Part shown: positions 16,808-26,629 of the stretch, one piece after another | Position numbering within the stretch: position 1 is the first letter of the stretch | Layout: each line of letters begins with the position of its first letter | Assembly: GCF_901472495.1 (NCBI RefSeq) | Contig: NZ_LR590469.1 | Location: 1,922,001 to 1,986,000, forward strand | Direction of reading: 5' to 3' | DNA length: 64,000 nucleotides | DNA from: Yersinia enterocolitica subsp. enterocolitica | GTDB lineage: Bacteria; Pseudomonadota; Gammaproteobacteria; Enterobacterales; Enterobacteriaceae | Notes under the pieces: generated by a model | Database searches by the model: none | The model's input: only the letters and a program-made list of their open reading frames with translations | Told to the model about the DNA's origin: nothing | Made by a program: the position numbers and the translations under genes

Positions 16808-16860
16808 TTGAACGCCTGTTCAATTTCGCAATAATAGCGGAAAGTTGAACTAACGTCCAA
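16808..16860. promoter_or_regulatory. Twin TTGAAC-N4-GTYCAA operators
   Basis: TTGAAC-gcct-GTTCAA (16808-16823) is a perfect 6-bp inverted repeat, and TTGAAC-taac-GTCCAA (16845-16860) is a one-mismatch second copy, centred 37 bp away. They lie between the divergent efflux gene and its TetR-type regulator, the expected place for the regulator's sites. Confidence 0.7.
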
Positions 16861-16909
16861 TTCATCACATAATGATGAAAACATTAATGCGTCAGATAAA
16901 GGAGTCTCT

Positions 16910-17500
16910 TTGGCCTATTTGAATCGTGAAGAGCGACATGACACCATTTTGCACGCTGCGATGCGGGTCGCTATAACCGAGGGGATGAACGCTACCACCG
17001 TGCGCCGTGTTGCCAGTGAGGCGGGAGTGGCTGTTGGACAAGTACATCATCACTTTACGTCGGTTTCACAACTGCGAGCCGATGCTTTTCTATTATTAGT
17101 GAAGCAATCTTTAGCGGCTTTCGCGATAAACAGCCAAAACTTACCGGCCCACGAGCGGGTGCTTCTTGTTCTGGGTTATCCACAAGATGAAGCGGGTAAA
17201 CGAGAAACTCGCTTATGGAATGAAGTCTCGGTCATGGCCGAGCGCGATGACTTGATTAAAGAGGCATGTGCCATCTCAATGTCGGATTGGCATCAGGCCA
17301 CCGTCGAGGTGATTGATGCCGGAATAGCCAATAATGAATTCCGTTCAGATATAAGCGCCAGTGATATCGCGTGGCGCTTGATTGGGCTGGTCTGTGGTCT
17401 GGATGGATTGACACAATTAACCGAATTAGGTTTTTCGGAAACAGAAATACTGCGCCATCTGACTGCCACGATGAAAGCCGAATTACTAAAAAACCCTTAA
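16910..17500 (+). CDS. TetR-family repressor of the adjacent efflux pump
   Basis: A 196-residue TetR protein. Residues 1-50 hold the helix-turn-helix (REERHDTILHAAMRVAITEGMNATTVRRVASEAGVAVGQVHHHFTS); the rest is a ligand-binding helical domain. The start is TTG at 16910, five bases after AAAGGAG. The position, divergent from smvA, matches SmvR of Klebsiella, whose loss raises SmvA and biocide tolerance. That this is an SmvR orthologue is inferred from context and layout. Confidence 0.82.
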   Translation: MAYLNREERHDTILHAAMRVAITEGMNATTVRRVASEAGVAVGQVHHHFTSVSQLRADAFLLLVKQSLAAFAINSQNLPAHERVLLVLGYPQDEAGKRETRLWNEVSVMAERDDLIKEACAISMSDWHQATVEVIDAGIANNEFRSDISASDIAWRLIGLVCGLDGLTQLTELGFSETEILRHLTATMKAELLKNP

Positions 17501-17659
17501 GCTAACACCAGCCTCAGTTGGTATCTCACTCGGCGTTTTACCGGAGATACAGGCTATAATGGCTATTTGACCCACCTATTCCCAAAATCATTGGCGTTGT
17601 GGCAAGCATCTGAAAACGGCTGCAACATCAAGGAAGAACGGGATTTTTGAGAGCCTACT

Positions 17660-19390
17660 ATGACTCAACAATCTACTGTCGCCGATGTTATCTATTACAA
17701 CGGCATCATTTACACCGCAGATGCCAATAACCGGGTGTGCAGCACCATAGCACTGGGCCAGGGCTATATTCTGGCGACGGGCAATGATGAGCTTATCCCA
17801 CAGTTTTCCGGCCCGAAAACCCAACTTATCGATCTGGCTGGCAAGTTTATGATGCCCGGCCTTATTGACAGCCATATGCACCCGTTTTGGGGTGGCAAAC
17901 AGCTGATCGGTTGTAATCTCAATTATGCCGCGCTGAGTGTTGAGCAGACGCTGGATATTATCCAAAAGCATCTCGATAGTGATCCCTTTAAAGGTGAAAA
18001 TGACTGGTTGACAGTGCGTGCCTGGCAGCGGCAAGCCATGACACCGGTAGGTGCAGATATGAGCCGTGCCGCCCTCGACTCACTTAATACTCGTCGCCCG
18101 GTGGCGTTGTTCTCGAATGACTGCCACACGCTGGCGGCCAATAGTCGCGCGCTTGAGTTGCTGGGGATTGATGAAAATACACCTGTCCCACCCGATGGCA
18201 AAATTGCTCGCGACGCGAACGGCAAACTTACCGGCATTTTGGAAGATGCACCGGCCATGCGCGCCTTTGATAGCATCCCTTCCGCCACGCCAGAAAAGAA
18301 TGTGCAAATTGCCGCTCATGTGCAGCAAGTCTTAAATGCTCAGGGCGTCACTACGGTGATGGATACCCGTGTATTTGCCGAACAATTGGTGGCTTTTCGC
18401 CAATTATATGAGCGCAATGAGCTGACTTTACGCGTTTTGGGTGCCAAAGAAGTGACACCAGACAGCCTGCAAGGGCCGGAAGATGCGGCACGCGTGGTAC
18501 AAGAAGTGGTGGAATTTGGTCGCCTGTGGGGAAATAAAGAGTGGACACCCGCGCCGGGGTTTGCTGTTGATCACTTGAAACTGTTTATCGACGGTGTATT
18601 ACAGCCGCCGACCATGACCGCCGCCCTGCTCGAACCTTATCGTGCCAACCACGGCACGGCAGAAAACCCAGACTGGCAGCCAACTAAACACTATGGCGAC
18701 CTCTATTTTACTGCGCCAGTGGTCAATGCCGTCATTTTGGAGTGTGCTCGCGCCGGTCTGCATCCACACACTCACACCGTAGGTGATGGCGCGATCGAAA
18801 TGGTGTTGGATGCAGTGGAACAGATGCGAGCAGCCTTCCCAGGCAAAGATATTCGGCCGGGGCTGGCGCACAATGAACTGGTGGCAGCTCACCAATATGA
18901 CCGCTTTGCCAAACTGGGGGCAACTGCCGTGCTCTCTTTCCAATGGGGCGGTTTGCCGGGTGTATTGATTGATGAAGAGCGTGAAATGCTGGGTGAAGCC
19001 CGTTTCCAACATATGGAACCCGCGGCGCGTTTCCTCGATGCAGGGGCACGTATTGCTTATGGGAGTGACTGGCCGATTGACCGTTTGGATGAATGGTACA
19101 ACCTGCAAGTGGGGATGACCCGCCGCGCATGGCATCTTGACGGCAGCCCCGCTGGCCCGCGGCTGGATAATGATCGTGACCTGACGCTGATTGAAACATT
19201 ACGCTCCGCGACTATTGACGCAGCGTATATGATTGCTAAAGAGCAGTATATTGGCTCACTGGAAGCGGGTAAATTTGCCGACCTTATCATTTTGAATAAT
19301 AACCTGTTTGAGCAGTCGCCAGAGACAATTTATCAAACTCAAGTGGAATCTACATTGATTGGCGGTAAAGTGGTTTATCAGGCCGGATAA
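17660..19390 (+). CDS. Amidohydrolase, YtcJ/Amidohydro_3 type
   Basis: A 576-residue metal-dependent hydrolase of the amidohydrolase superfamily. The HxH metal pair is His72/His74 (GLIDSHMHPFWGG); other likely ligands are in HPHTHTVGDGAIE, GLAHNELV and the aspartate of YGSDWPID. No signal peptide, so cytosolic. Members of this YtcJ-like branch act on N-substituted amino acids, formamides or ureas, but the substrate cannot be read from sequence. An amino-acid/polyamine-type permease follows in the same direction, separated by repeats, suggesting a transport-and-hydrolysis pair. Confidence 0.85.
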   Translation: MTQQSTVADVIYYNGIIYTADANNRVCSTIALGQGYILATGNDELIPQFSGPKTQLIDLAGKFMMPGLIDSHMHPFWGGKQLIGCNLNYAALSVEQTLDIIQKHLDSDPFKGENDWLTVRAWQRQAMTPVGADMSRAALDSLNTRRPVALFSNDCHTLAANSRALELLGIDENTPVPPDGKIARDANGKLTGILEDAPAMRAFDSIPSATPEKNVQIAAHVQQVLNAQGVTTVMDTRVFAEQLVAFRQLYERNELTLRVLGAKEVTPDSLQGPEDAARVVQEVVEFGRLWGNKEWTPAPGFAVDHLKLFIDGVLQPPTMTAALLEPYRANHGTAENPDWQPTKHYGDLYFTAPVVNAVILECARAGLHPHTHTVGDGAIEMVLDAVEQMRAAFPGKDIRPGLAHNELVAAHQYDRFAKLGATAVLSFQWGGLPGVLIDEEREMLGEARFQHMEPAARFLDAGARIAYGSDWPIDRLDEWYNLQVGMTRRAWHLDGSPAGPRLDNDRDLTLIETLRSATIDAAYMIAKEQYIGSLEAGKFADLIILNNNLFEQSPETIYQTQVESTLIGGKVVYQAG

Positions 19391-19406
19391 ACCGGTGTTT
19401 ATACCC

Positions 19407-19441
19407 ACCCGAGCCACTGATGTAAGTCAGTGATTCGGGTG
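19407..19441 (+). terminator. Hairpin / ERIC-derived fragment after the amidohydrolase
   Basis: CACCCGA pairs with TCGGGTG around an inner CACTGA/TCAGTG stem. The text (agtcagtgattcgggtga) matches the core of the ERIC copies at 21183 and 53034, so this is probably a short ERIC remnant acting as terminator. Confidence 0.55.
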
Positions 19442-19580
19442 ATAAATATGTCGAAATCAAAGGCCATTTATCTGGATGACCCAAGTCATCAATCTGGCAA
19501 ATAACGCGGCAATACCAAGTCGGAAAGGTATTGGCTTTCAAACCTTCCCCCCTTGTGTCAAAATCCGCTCCTTTATCTTT

Positions 19581-19757
<177 letters not shown>

Positions 19758-19814
19758 GCGCTGCATAAAAATGCAGCTTAGCGGTGCTTGTACACACCAG
19801 GAGATGATACGGTA

Positions 19815-21155
19815 ATGCCACAAAATATTCAGTTGCGCAGAGTGCTTAAAACCCCCGCGCTGGTCGCTTTCGGGCTGGCCTATATGGTGCCTCTGGGCGT
19901 ATTTACCACCTACGGACAGGTGACTGTATTAAGTCAGGGGCATCTACCTATTGCCTATCTGGTCACCGTAGCTACCATTTTATTTACCGCCCTCAGTTAT
20001 TGCCGGATGACTAACGCTATGCCGTTATCAGGTTCTGCCTATTCTTACGTTCAGCGTAGTTTTGGTGGAAAAACCGGTTTTCTGGTGGGTTGGGCGCAAA
20101 TTTTGGATTACCTGTTCCTGCCAATCCTTAATTATTTAGTTTTAGGCATTTTCTTGCACGAGGCATTTCCGGCGATCCCCGCACCGCTATTTATTATTGC
20201 GTCTATTGTCAGTGTCAGCCTATTGAATATTCTCGGTGTGCGCCTGCTCACTTCGGTGAATTTCTCGCTGATAGCGGCGCAAATGGTCTTTATCGTATTA
20301 TTTATTGCTCTTTCTTTCAGTCAGGCAGATTTAAGCCCGGCTGCGTTAATGAAGCCACTGCTGGTCAATGCCGGTGATATGTCTGGCTTATTATCTGGTG
20401 CCGCGGTGCTTTGTCTGGCATTCCTCGGTTTTGATGCCATCGCGACTATGGCAGAAGAAGCTCACGACGCGAAACGCACTCTGCCACGCGCTATTCTGTT
20501 TACCGTGATAAGCGCCGGTGCCATCTTTATTGCTGTGTCTTATGCAGCGCACTTGGCTTATCCAGACTGGAAATCATTAATCCCTTATCAGGACACCGCC
20601 AGCTTGATTATCTCCGAGCATGTCGGCGGTAAGTGGATGTATAACTTCTTTATGGCCACTTACCTGACCGGTGTTTATGCCTCGGCGATGACCGCACAGA
20701 CCAGTGTGTCGCGCATCTTCTATGCCATGGGCCGTGAAGGGGTACTGCCGCGCAAAGTGTTCTTCCATCTGCACCGCAAGTTCCATACGCCATGGCGCGC
20801 TATTTTGTTCGTGGCGACCATCTCGCTGCTGGCGCTGTTCCTTGACCTGAATTTAGTGGTGTCGATGATAAGCTTCGGCGCACTCGGCGCGTTCACCTTT
20901 GTGAATTTAAGCGTTATAAAACACTTTATTTTCAATGAGAAACGTCGTGGTGTTTCAGCCATGTTTAAATACGGGCTGTTGCCAATGATGGGGTTTGTGA
21001 TGTCGGTGTGGTTGTGGGTTCATCTTGAACAGCGCGCGCTGGAGGTGGGCTTGCTGTGGTTACTGGCAGGTTTTATTTACCTGCTGTGGCTAACGCGCGG
21101 TTGGCGTCAATCTCCACCATCGGTTCATCCGGATGATATTTCTCATCTGCTGTGA
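19815..21155 (+). CDS. APC-family amino acid/polyamine permease, PuuP-like
   Basis: A 446-residue inner-membrane transporter with about 12 spans. The layout follows E. coli PuuP (LKTPALVAFGLAYMVPLGVFTTYGQV, GSAYSYVQRSFGGKTGFLVGWAQILDYLFLP, FLGFDAIATMAEEAHDAKRTLPRAI, SVSRIFYAMGREGVLP), which imports putrescine. I chose ATG 19815 because AGGAG lies 11 bases upstream and family members start close to this point; the frame is open nine codons further. With the amidohydrolase upstream it may import that enzyme's substrate; this is inference. Confidence 0.82.
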   Translation: MPQNIQLRRVLKTPALVAFGLAYMVPLGVFTTYGQVTVLSQGHLPIAYLVTVATILFTALSYCRMTNAMPLSGSAYSYVQRSFGGKTGFLVGWAQILDYLFLPILNYLVLGIFLHEAFPAIPAPLFIIASIVSVSLLNILGVRLLTSVNFSLIAAQMVFIVLFIALSFSQADLSPAALMKPLLVNAGDMSGLLSGAAVLCLAFLGFDAIATMAEEAHDAKRTLPRAILFTVISAGAIFIAVSYAAHLAYPDWKSLIPYQDTASLIISEHVGGKWMYNFFMATYLTGVYASAMTAQTSVSRIFYAMGREGVLPRKVFFHLHRKFHTPWRAILFVATISLLALFLDLNLVVSMISFGALGAFTFVNLSVIKHFIFNEKRRGVSAMFKYGLLPMMGFVMSVWLWVHLEQRALEVGLLWLLAGFIYLLWLTRGWRQSPPSVHPDDISHLL

Positions 21156-21182
21156 TGTCTTTGGTTTAACTTTGTTAGCAAG

Positions 21183-21379
21183 ATATACCCTATAGATTTC
21201 ATGGTGCCGGAAGGCGGCAGCAAGATACAAATTGGTTGTAAACCATTTTGAACAGCGCTTGCGCTGGCCCGCAGGGTGAGCCTCTGATGAAGCTCATAAT
21301 CCCGATGAGCTTACATCAGTAAGTGATTCGGGTTATCGAGAGCAGCCAACACACCTGCAACGTGAAAGATGACGGGTAT
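21183..21379. repeat. ERIC repeat, long variant
   Basis: A 197 bp repeat ending five bases before the mltB stop. It contains the ERIC core (AATCCCGATGAGCTTACATC…AAGTGATTCGGG) plus the extra CCCGCAGGGTGAGCCTC block also present at 19581-19757. It lies between convergent genes and may act as terminator for both. Confidence 0.75.
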
Positions 21380-21383
21380 CTAA

Positions 21384-22460
21384 TTAACTCCGACGCGCCC
21401 GGCCAACCGCCTCACCCAACTGCCACACCGCCATCGCGTAATGGGTACTGTGGTTGTAACGGGTAATAGTGTAGAAATTTGGCAAACCATACCAATATTG
21501 ATAGCCGGTACCGACATCAAGGCGCAACAAGCTGGCTTCCTGATAGTCGCCCAGCGAGCCGGTCGGGCTTAGCCCTACGGCAGATAATGTCGAAATGGGA
21601 TATTTGGTCTTAAAGCCATTATCGAGATTCGGCGCTTGCCCATTGGCAGGAATAGCCACCGCCGCCCCTTTGGTCCAGCCGTGGGCTTTGAAGTAATTCG
21701 CCACACTGCCGATGGCATCCTCCGGATCCCACAAATTGATATGGCCATTGCCGTTAAAATCAACAGCATAATCTTTAAATGACGATGGCATAAATTGACC
21801 ATAACCCATAGCTCCGGCGTAAGAACCGCGCAGACTAAGTGGGTCATTGCCCTCAGCGCGCGCCATCAGCAAGAAGGTTTCCAGCTCACCAGAAAAATAC
21901 TCGGCGCGGCGCGGATAAGCAAAGGAGAGTGTTGCCAGCGCATCAATGATACGAGTCTTACCCATCACTCTGCCCCAGCGTGTTTCAACGCCAATGATGC
22001 CAACGATAATTTCGGGTGGAACCCCGTAGACCTCATAAGCACGTTGCAGGGCTTTTTCATGTTGATTCCAGAAATTCACCCCATTTTGCACGTTATCTGG
22101 CGTAATAAATTGGTTGCGATAGCGGTTCCAGGCACCATTTGGCCCGGATGGACGGCCAGAGGTCGGCGCTTGCTTATCCATCAAGCGGATAACAAAATCC
22201 AGTTTTTTAGTTTGCGCTAATACATCATGCAGTTGCTGACGCTCAAAACCATGCTCACGCACCATTTTGTCAACAAAACGGGCGGTATCCGCATTATAGG
22301 CAAAATCACCGTCTGGCACGTGACCCACATGTTGCGGTTCAAGTAAAAAACCACTTTGTGTCAGGCTATCTGACGGCGTCGCAACAACAGGAGGCGTCGG
22401 CTTGCTGCTACAGGCAGAAAGCAAAATGAGTGAGGGAAGAATGACAGCTAAGTGACGCAT
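21384..22460 (-). CDS. mltB: Membrane-bound lytic murein transglycosylase B
   Basis: A 358-residue outer-membrane lipoprotein that cleaves peptidoglycan between MurNAc and GlcNAc forming 1,6-anhydro ends. The lipobox is LLSACSS (Cys17). The catalytic glutamate is Glu159 in IIGVETRWGR; AMGYGQFMPSSFKDYAVDFNGNGHINLWDPEDAIGSVANYF is the family's signature, including its EF-hand-like loop. The start MRHLAVILPSL at 22460 gives the expected signal; six more upstream codons are open. Monocistronic, facing the APC gene. Confidence 0.93.
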   Translation of the reverse strand: MRHLAVILPSLILLSACSSKPTPPVVATPSDSLTQSGFLLEPQHVGHVPDGDFAYNADTARFVDKMVREHGFERQQLHDVLAQTKKLDFVIRLMDKQAPTSGRPSGPNGAWNRYRNQFITPDNVQNGVNFWNQHEKALQRAYEVYGVPPEIIVGIIGVETRWGRVMGKTRIIDALATLSFAYPRRAEYFSGELETFLLMARAEGNDPLSLRGSYAGAMGYGQFMPSSFKDYAVDFNGNGHINLWDPEDAIGSVANYFKAHGWTKGAAVAIPANGQAPNLDNGFKTKYPISTLSAVGLSPTGSLGDYQEASLLRLDVGTGYQYWYGLPNFYTITRYNHSTHYAMAVWQLGEAVGRARRS

Positions 22461-22771
22461 CGTATATCCATAAACCATGCCAAAAAGTAATAGCTATGTT
22501 AAGTCATTGCCTATAAGGAACAAACAGGAAAATGCAGGATTATACTGGGTTATTTACAATAGGAATCGTACAGTAGCCGGTGTCTGCGCCAGAGGAAAAC
22601 AGAATAAACCCTTTGAAGAATAATGAATTACAGCAACATCAATGAAACATTTAGTATCAAATAATACGAATGATTTTCACTATCATTACTGATTTCTTTC
22701 TATACAATCGACATGTTTCTCCGTTGACTCACTCTCTCGTTTCCTTCTTCGACCTGTTAAAGGATCTCTTT
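22461..22771. promoter_or_regulatory. mltB / yfuA divergent promoter region
   Basis: About 310 bp between divergent genes. The right part holds the Fur-like palindrome described separately and a ribosome region ahead of yfuA. No other pattern was recognised. Confidence 0.5.
22668..22687 (+). promoter_or_regulatory. Fur box upstream of yfuA
   Basis: GAATGATTTTCACTATCATT resembles the 19-bp Fur consensus (GATAATGATAATCATTATC) with paired ATGAT/ATCAT arms. It is 85 bp upstream of the yfuA start, where iron-loaded Fur would block transcription. Confidence 0.7.
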
Positions 22772-23788
22772 ATGAAGTTACGTTTATCCTCTCTTGGCCC
22801 TGTTGCTCTGCTAGCTTCCTCAATGATGCTGGCTTTTTCCGCCAATGCGGAATCCAATGACGAAGGTATTGTGGTGTATAATGCCCAACACGAAAATCTG
22901 GTGAAATCCTGGGTCGACGGCTTTACCAAAGATACTGGTATTAAGGTGACCCTGCGCAATGGCGGGGACAGCGAGTTAGGTAATCAGCTGGTTCAGGAAG
23001 GCAGCGCATCACCCGCAGACGTTTTTCTGACGGAAAACTCCCCAGCAATGGTGCTGGTCGATAATGCAAAATTGTTCGCCCCATTGGATGCAGCAACACA
23101 AGCTCAGGTGGCGAAAGAGTATCGCCCTGAACATGGCCGCTGGACCGGCATTGCTGCCCGCAGTACCGTTTTTGTCTATAATCCGGAAAAAATTAGCGAA
23201 GCCGAGTTACCTAAGTCGATCATGGATTTAGCTAAACCTGAGTGGAAAGGCCGTTGGGCTGCATCACCTTCTGGGGCTGATTTCCAGGCCATTGTTAGCG
23301 CCATGCTGGAACTGAAAGGCGAAAAAGCCACGTTGGAGTGGTTAAAGGCCATGAAAACCAACTTTACCGCTTATAAAGGTAATAGCACGGTGATGAAAGC
23401 GGTGAATGCTGGCCAAATTGATGGTGGGGTTATCTATCACTATTACCGCTTTGTTGATCAAGCCAAAACCGGTGAGAACAGCGGTAAAACTCAACTGCAT
23501 TACTTCAAACATCAAGATCCAGGTGCCTTTGTGAGTATCTCTGGTGGCGGTGTATTGGCGTCGAGCAAGCATCCAAAAGAAGCACAGGAATTCGTGAAAT
23601 GGATAACCGGCAAATCAGGTCAGGATATCTTGCGCACCAATAATGCTTTTGAATACGCCGTGGGTGTCGATGCTGCGTCTAACCCTAAATTGGTGCCGCT
23701 GAAAGATCTGGATGCACCAAAAGTAGAACCGTCTAAACTGAACAGCAAGAAAGTGGTTGAGTTAATGACAGAAGCTGGCCTGCTGTAA
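22772..23788 (+). CDS. yfuA: Iron(III) ABC transporter periplasmic binding protein YfuA
   Basis: A 338-residue periplasmic protein with signal peptide MKLRLSSLGPVALLASSMMLAFSANA. The mature part is an FbpA/SfuA-type ferric-ion-binding protein (GIVVYNAQHENLVKSWVDGFTKDTGI, SPADVFLTENSPAM, YHYYRFVDQAKTGENSGKTQLHYF with tyrosines able to bind iron). First gene of yfuABC, an inorganic iron uptake system described in Yersinia pestis. I chose ATG 22772 for the signal peptide and its AAAGGAT upstream; a longer frame starts at 22670. Confidence 0.93.
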   Translation: MKLRLSSLGPVALLASSMMLAFSANAESNDEGIVVYNAQHENLVKSWVDGFTKDTGIKVTLRNGGDSELGNQLVQEGSASPADVFLTENSPAMVLVDNAKLFAPLDAATQAQVAKEYRPEHGRWTGIAARSTVFVYNPEKISEAELPKSIMDLAKPEWKGRWAASPSGADFQAIVSAMLELKGEKATLEWLKAMKTNFTAYKGNSTVMKAVNAGQIDGGVIYHYYRFVDQAKTGENSGKTQLHYFKHQDPGAFVSISGGGVLASSKHPKEAQEFVKWITGKSGQDILRTNNAFEYAVGVDAASNPKLVPLKDLDAPKVEPSKLNSKKVVELMTEAGLL

Positions 23789-23820
23789 TACAGTCAACCT
23801 GCTGATAATATGTATTTTTA

Positions 23821-23848
23821 GCCCGTCGCGTCCCTGGCCCGACGGGCG
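23821..23848 (+). terminator. Hairpin between yfuA and yfuB
   Basis: GCCCGTCG pairs with CGACGGGC. It sits in the 86 bp between the binding-protein gene and the permease gene without a long T-run. Such hairpins usually stabilise or partly terminate the message so that more binding protein than permease is made. Confidence 0.65.
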
Positions 23849-23874
23849 TTAACACGCCGAGTGCCTTGACGATT

Positions 23875-25461
23875 ATGGCCAATGTAAACCCCGATGTTAT
23901 CCCGATGCCACTGAGTCAGACCACTCAACGCCAATATAGCCGCCGCCCTGGTTCTGGTATTGTGGTTATTGCGGTGATGCTTTCTCTACTGTCCCTGCTG
24001 CCACTGGGGTTTGTTATTGGCATTGCCATTGATACCGGTTGGTCAACGGTCAAGGCTCTCGTTTTCCGCCCTCGCGTGGGGGAATTACTGCTTAACACGG
24101 CATTACTGGTGGCGTTCACTTTGCCGCTATGCGCCATTATTGGTGTAGCGTTGGCATGGCTCACCGAACGCACCACGCTACCCGGCAGGCGAATTTGGTC
24201 ACTGCTGGCTATTGCCCCACTGGCAGTGCCTGCTTTTGTGCAAAGTTACGCCTGGATAAGCCTGGTACCCTCAATGCACGGGCTTAGCGCGGGGGTGTTT
24301 ATCTCTGTCATTGCCTATTTCCCTTTTATTTATCTGCCCGCCTCAGCAGTATTGCGCCGCCTTGATCCCGGTCTGGAAGATGCAGCAGCGTCTTTAGGTA
24401 GCACGCCCAGCGCAGTATTTTTTCACGTGGTACTACCACAATTAAAACTCGCTGTTTGGGGTGGTTCGATATTGATTGCACTGCATTTATTAGCAGAATA
24501 TGGCCTGTACGCCATGATCCGTTTTGATACCTTTACCACGGCTATTTTTGATCAATTCCAATCCACCTTTAATGGCCCAGCAGCCAATATGTTAGCGGGT
24601 GTTCTGGCGTTATGTTGTCTGGGATTATTGTTAATCGAAGCCACCAGCCGCGGCTATAACCGCTATGCCCGAGTCGGTTCGGGTAGCGCGCGCAGACAAA
24701 CTGCTTATTCAATGGGAACCGCCCTCACCCTGTTGTGTCTGCTGCTACCACTGGTGATGACCACCCTCTCGCTCGGTGTACCTTTTATTACCCTCACCCG
24801 CTGGCTCTACATCGGCGGCATTGATGTGTGGTTGAATGTTGAGCTGTTTCCAGCCTTGAAACAAACGCTGGCTCTGGCGCTGAGTGGTGCCGTAATTATC
24901 ACCCTGTGCGCCATACCAATGGCTTGGTTATCCGTGCGCTATCCAGGGCGCTTACATCGGGTCATGGAGGGGTGTAACTATGTCACCAGTTCGCTGCCCG
25001 GTATTGTGGTCGCATTGGCACTGGTGACCATCACCATCCGCATTGCACCGCCGCTGTATCAAACTGAATTCACTCTTTTATTGGCCTATTTATTGATGTT
25101 TACGCCACGCGCATTAATCAGTTTACGGGCCGGTATTGCGACTGCGCCGGTTGAGCTGGAAAACGTGGCACGCAGTTTGGGTAAAACACCCACTCAGGCC
25201 ATCTGGAGCACCACCATGCGGCTGGCGGCCCCCGGTGCGGCGGCGGGTGCGGCCTTGGTATTTCTGGCGATATCCAATGAACTGACCGCCACCTTATTAT
25301 TAGCACCCAATGGTACCCGAACACTGGCCACCGGATTCTGGGCATTAACCAGTGAAATAGATTATGTTGCTGCATCACCTTATGCCCTGCTTATGGTGGC
25401 ACTCTCCCTGCCACTCACCTGGCTTCTTTATTCTCAATCTCAACGTACGGCAGGATTATGA
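23875..25461 (+). CDS. yfuB: Iron ABC transporter permease YfuB (fused double permease)
   Basis: A 528-residue inner-membrane permease with about 12 spans and two binding-protein-dependent permease units, each with an EAA-type loop (LEDAAASLGSTPSAVFFHVVLPQL and LENVARSLGKTPTQAIWSTTMRLA). This fused layout is typical of FbpB/SfuB iron permeases. I chose ATG 23875 (MANVNPDV); TTG at 23866 is also open and no strong ribosome site is seen. Its stop overlaps the yfuC start by four bases. Confidence 0.9.
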   Translation: MANVNPDVIPMPLSQTTQRQYSRRPGSGIVVIAVMLSLLSLLPLGFVIGIAIDTGWSTVKALVFRPRVGELLLNTALLVAFTLPLCAIIGVALAWLTERTTLPGRRIWSLLAIAPLAVPAFVQSYAWISLVPSMHGLSAGVFISVIAYFPFIYLPASAVLRRLDPGLEDAAASLGSTPSAVFFHVVLPQLKLAVWGGSILIALHLLAEYGLYAMIRFDTFTTAIFDQFQSTFNGPAANMLAGVLALCCLGLLLIEATSRGYNRYARVGSGSARRQTAYSMGTALTLLCLLLPLVMTTLSLGVPFITLTRWLYIGGIDVWLNVELFPALKQTLALALSGAVIITLCAIPMAWLSVRYPGRLHRVMEGCNYVTSSLPGIVVALALVTITIRIAPPLYQTEFTLLLAYLLMFTPRALISLRAGIATAPVELENVARSLGKTPTQAIWSTTMRLAAPGAAAGAALVFLAISNELTATLLLAPNGTRTLATGFWALTSEIDYVAASPYALLMVALSLPLTWLLYSQSQRTAGL

Positions 25462-26507
25462 GCACGCTTGAACTTCAACAAATCGGTAAATCTTACCAAT
25501 CGGTCAGGGTATTAGAGGGCATTGATTTACAGGTGACAGCGGGCAGCCGCACTGCGATTGTCGGGCCATCGGGTTCGGGTAAAACCACATTGCTGCGTAT
25601 TATTGCCGGTTTCGAAACGCCGGATAGTGGCAAGGTGATTTTGCAAGGAAATCCGCTATTTGACCAATCAACTCACGTGCCAGCACATAAGCGCGGGATT
25701 GGGTTTGTCCCGCAAGATGGCGCACTGTTCCCACATTTTACCGTGGCGGGTAACATTGCTTATGGGCTAAAAGGCAGCAAGCAAGATAAAGCCCGACGGA
25801 TTGATAAATTGATGGAAATGGTGGCACTAGACCGGCGATTAGCGCAACTTTGGCCCCATGAAATATCCGGTGGCCAACAACAACGTGTCGCACTCGCCAG
25901 AGCATTGGCGCAAAGCCCGGTATTGATGTTATTGGATGAACCCTTTTCAGCACTGGATACCGCCTTGCGTGCATCTACTCGCAAAGCGGTAGCTGAACTG
26001 CTGTCGCAAGCCAATATCGCCTCCATATTAGTCACGCACGATCAAAGCGAAGCATTATCTTTTGCCGATCAGGTCGCGGTAATGCGCGCGGGCAAGCTGG
26101 CTCATGTGGGCGCACCGCAAGAGCTTTATCTCAGGCCGATTGATGAGCCGACCGCGACATTCCTGGGTGAAACACTGATTCTTTCCGCGAATATTGAGGC
26201 CGGATGGGCCGACTGTGCGCTAGGCCGGGTAAAGGTTGACGATGCAACGCGCCAGGGGCAAACACGCATTATGCTGCGCCCCGAGCAAGTGACTATCACA
26301 CCACTGCCCTCCGCTCACCATTATCCGACTCACTGCTTGGCTAAGATTGTCAGTATTGATTTTGCCGGTTTTATTTCAACGCTCACGTTATCTATTATTG
26401 AGCACAACGAAATCGTCGCCATCAAAACCATCAGCCGCGAAGGTATCCATGTTGGCTTAATGGTTGATTTGACGATTATGGGTCAGGCCCATATTTTTGT
26501 TGAGTGA
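25458..26507 (+). CDS. yfuC: Iron ABC transporter ATPase YfuC
   Basis: A 349-residue ATPase. Walker A is GPSGSGKTTLL (about 38-48), signature ISGGQQQRVALARAL, Walker B VLMLLDEPFSALD, H-loop ILVTHDQSEA. The C-terminal TOBE-like domain (about 245-349) is as in FbpC/PotA-type proteins. ATGA overlap with yfuB gives translational coupling. It powers ferric-ion import with YfuA and YfuB. Confidence 0.92.
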   Translation: MSTLELQQIGKSYQSVRVLEGIDLQVTAGSRTAIVGPSGSGKTTLLRIIAGFETPDSGKVILQGNPLFDQSTHVPAHKRGIGFVPQDGALFPHFTVAGNIAYGLKGSKQDKARRIDKLMEMVALDRRLAQLWPHEISGGQQQRVALARALAQSPVLMLLDEPFSALDTALRASTRKAVAELLSQANIASILVTHDQSEALSFADQVAVMRAGKLAHVGAPQELYLRPIDEPTATFLGETLILSANIEAGWADCALGRVKVDDATRQGQTRIMLRPEQVTITPLPSAHHYPTHCLAKIVSIDFAGFISTLTLSIIEHNEIVAIKTISREGIHVGLMVDLTIMGQAHIFVE

Positions 26508-26629
26508 CAGACAACACATTTCTATTAACACATGTCGACTAAAACATGGCAATAAGCACAAGTTATGCTCTGCACGCTCCCGTAGATTGGATTATGCTAC
26601 TGAAATCATGAATATCGGAGCCGTACCAA

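Noticed and set aside
18599..19135. 178-codon antisense frame inside the amidohydrolase gene
   Set aside because: It is the mirror of a well supported enzyme frame and shows no domain; typical shadow of GC-rich codons.
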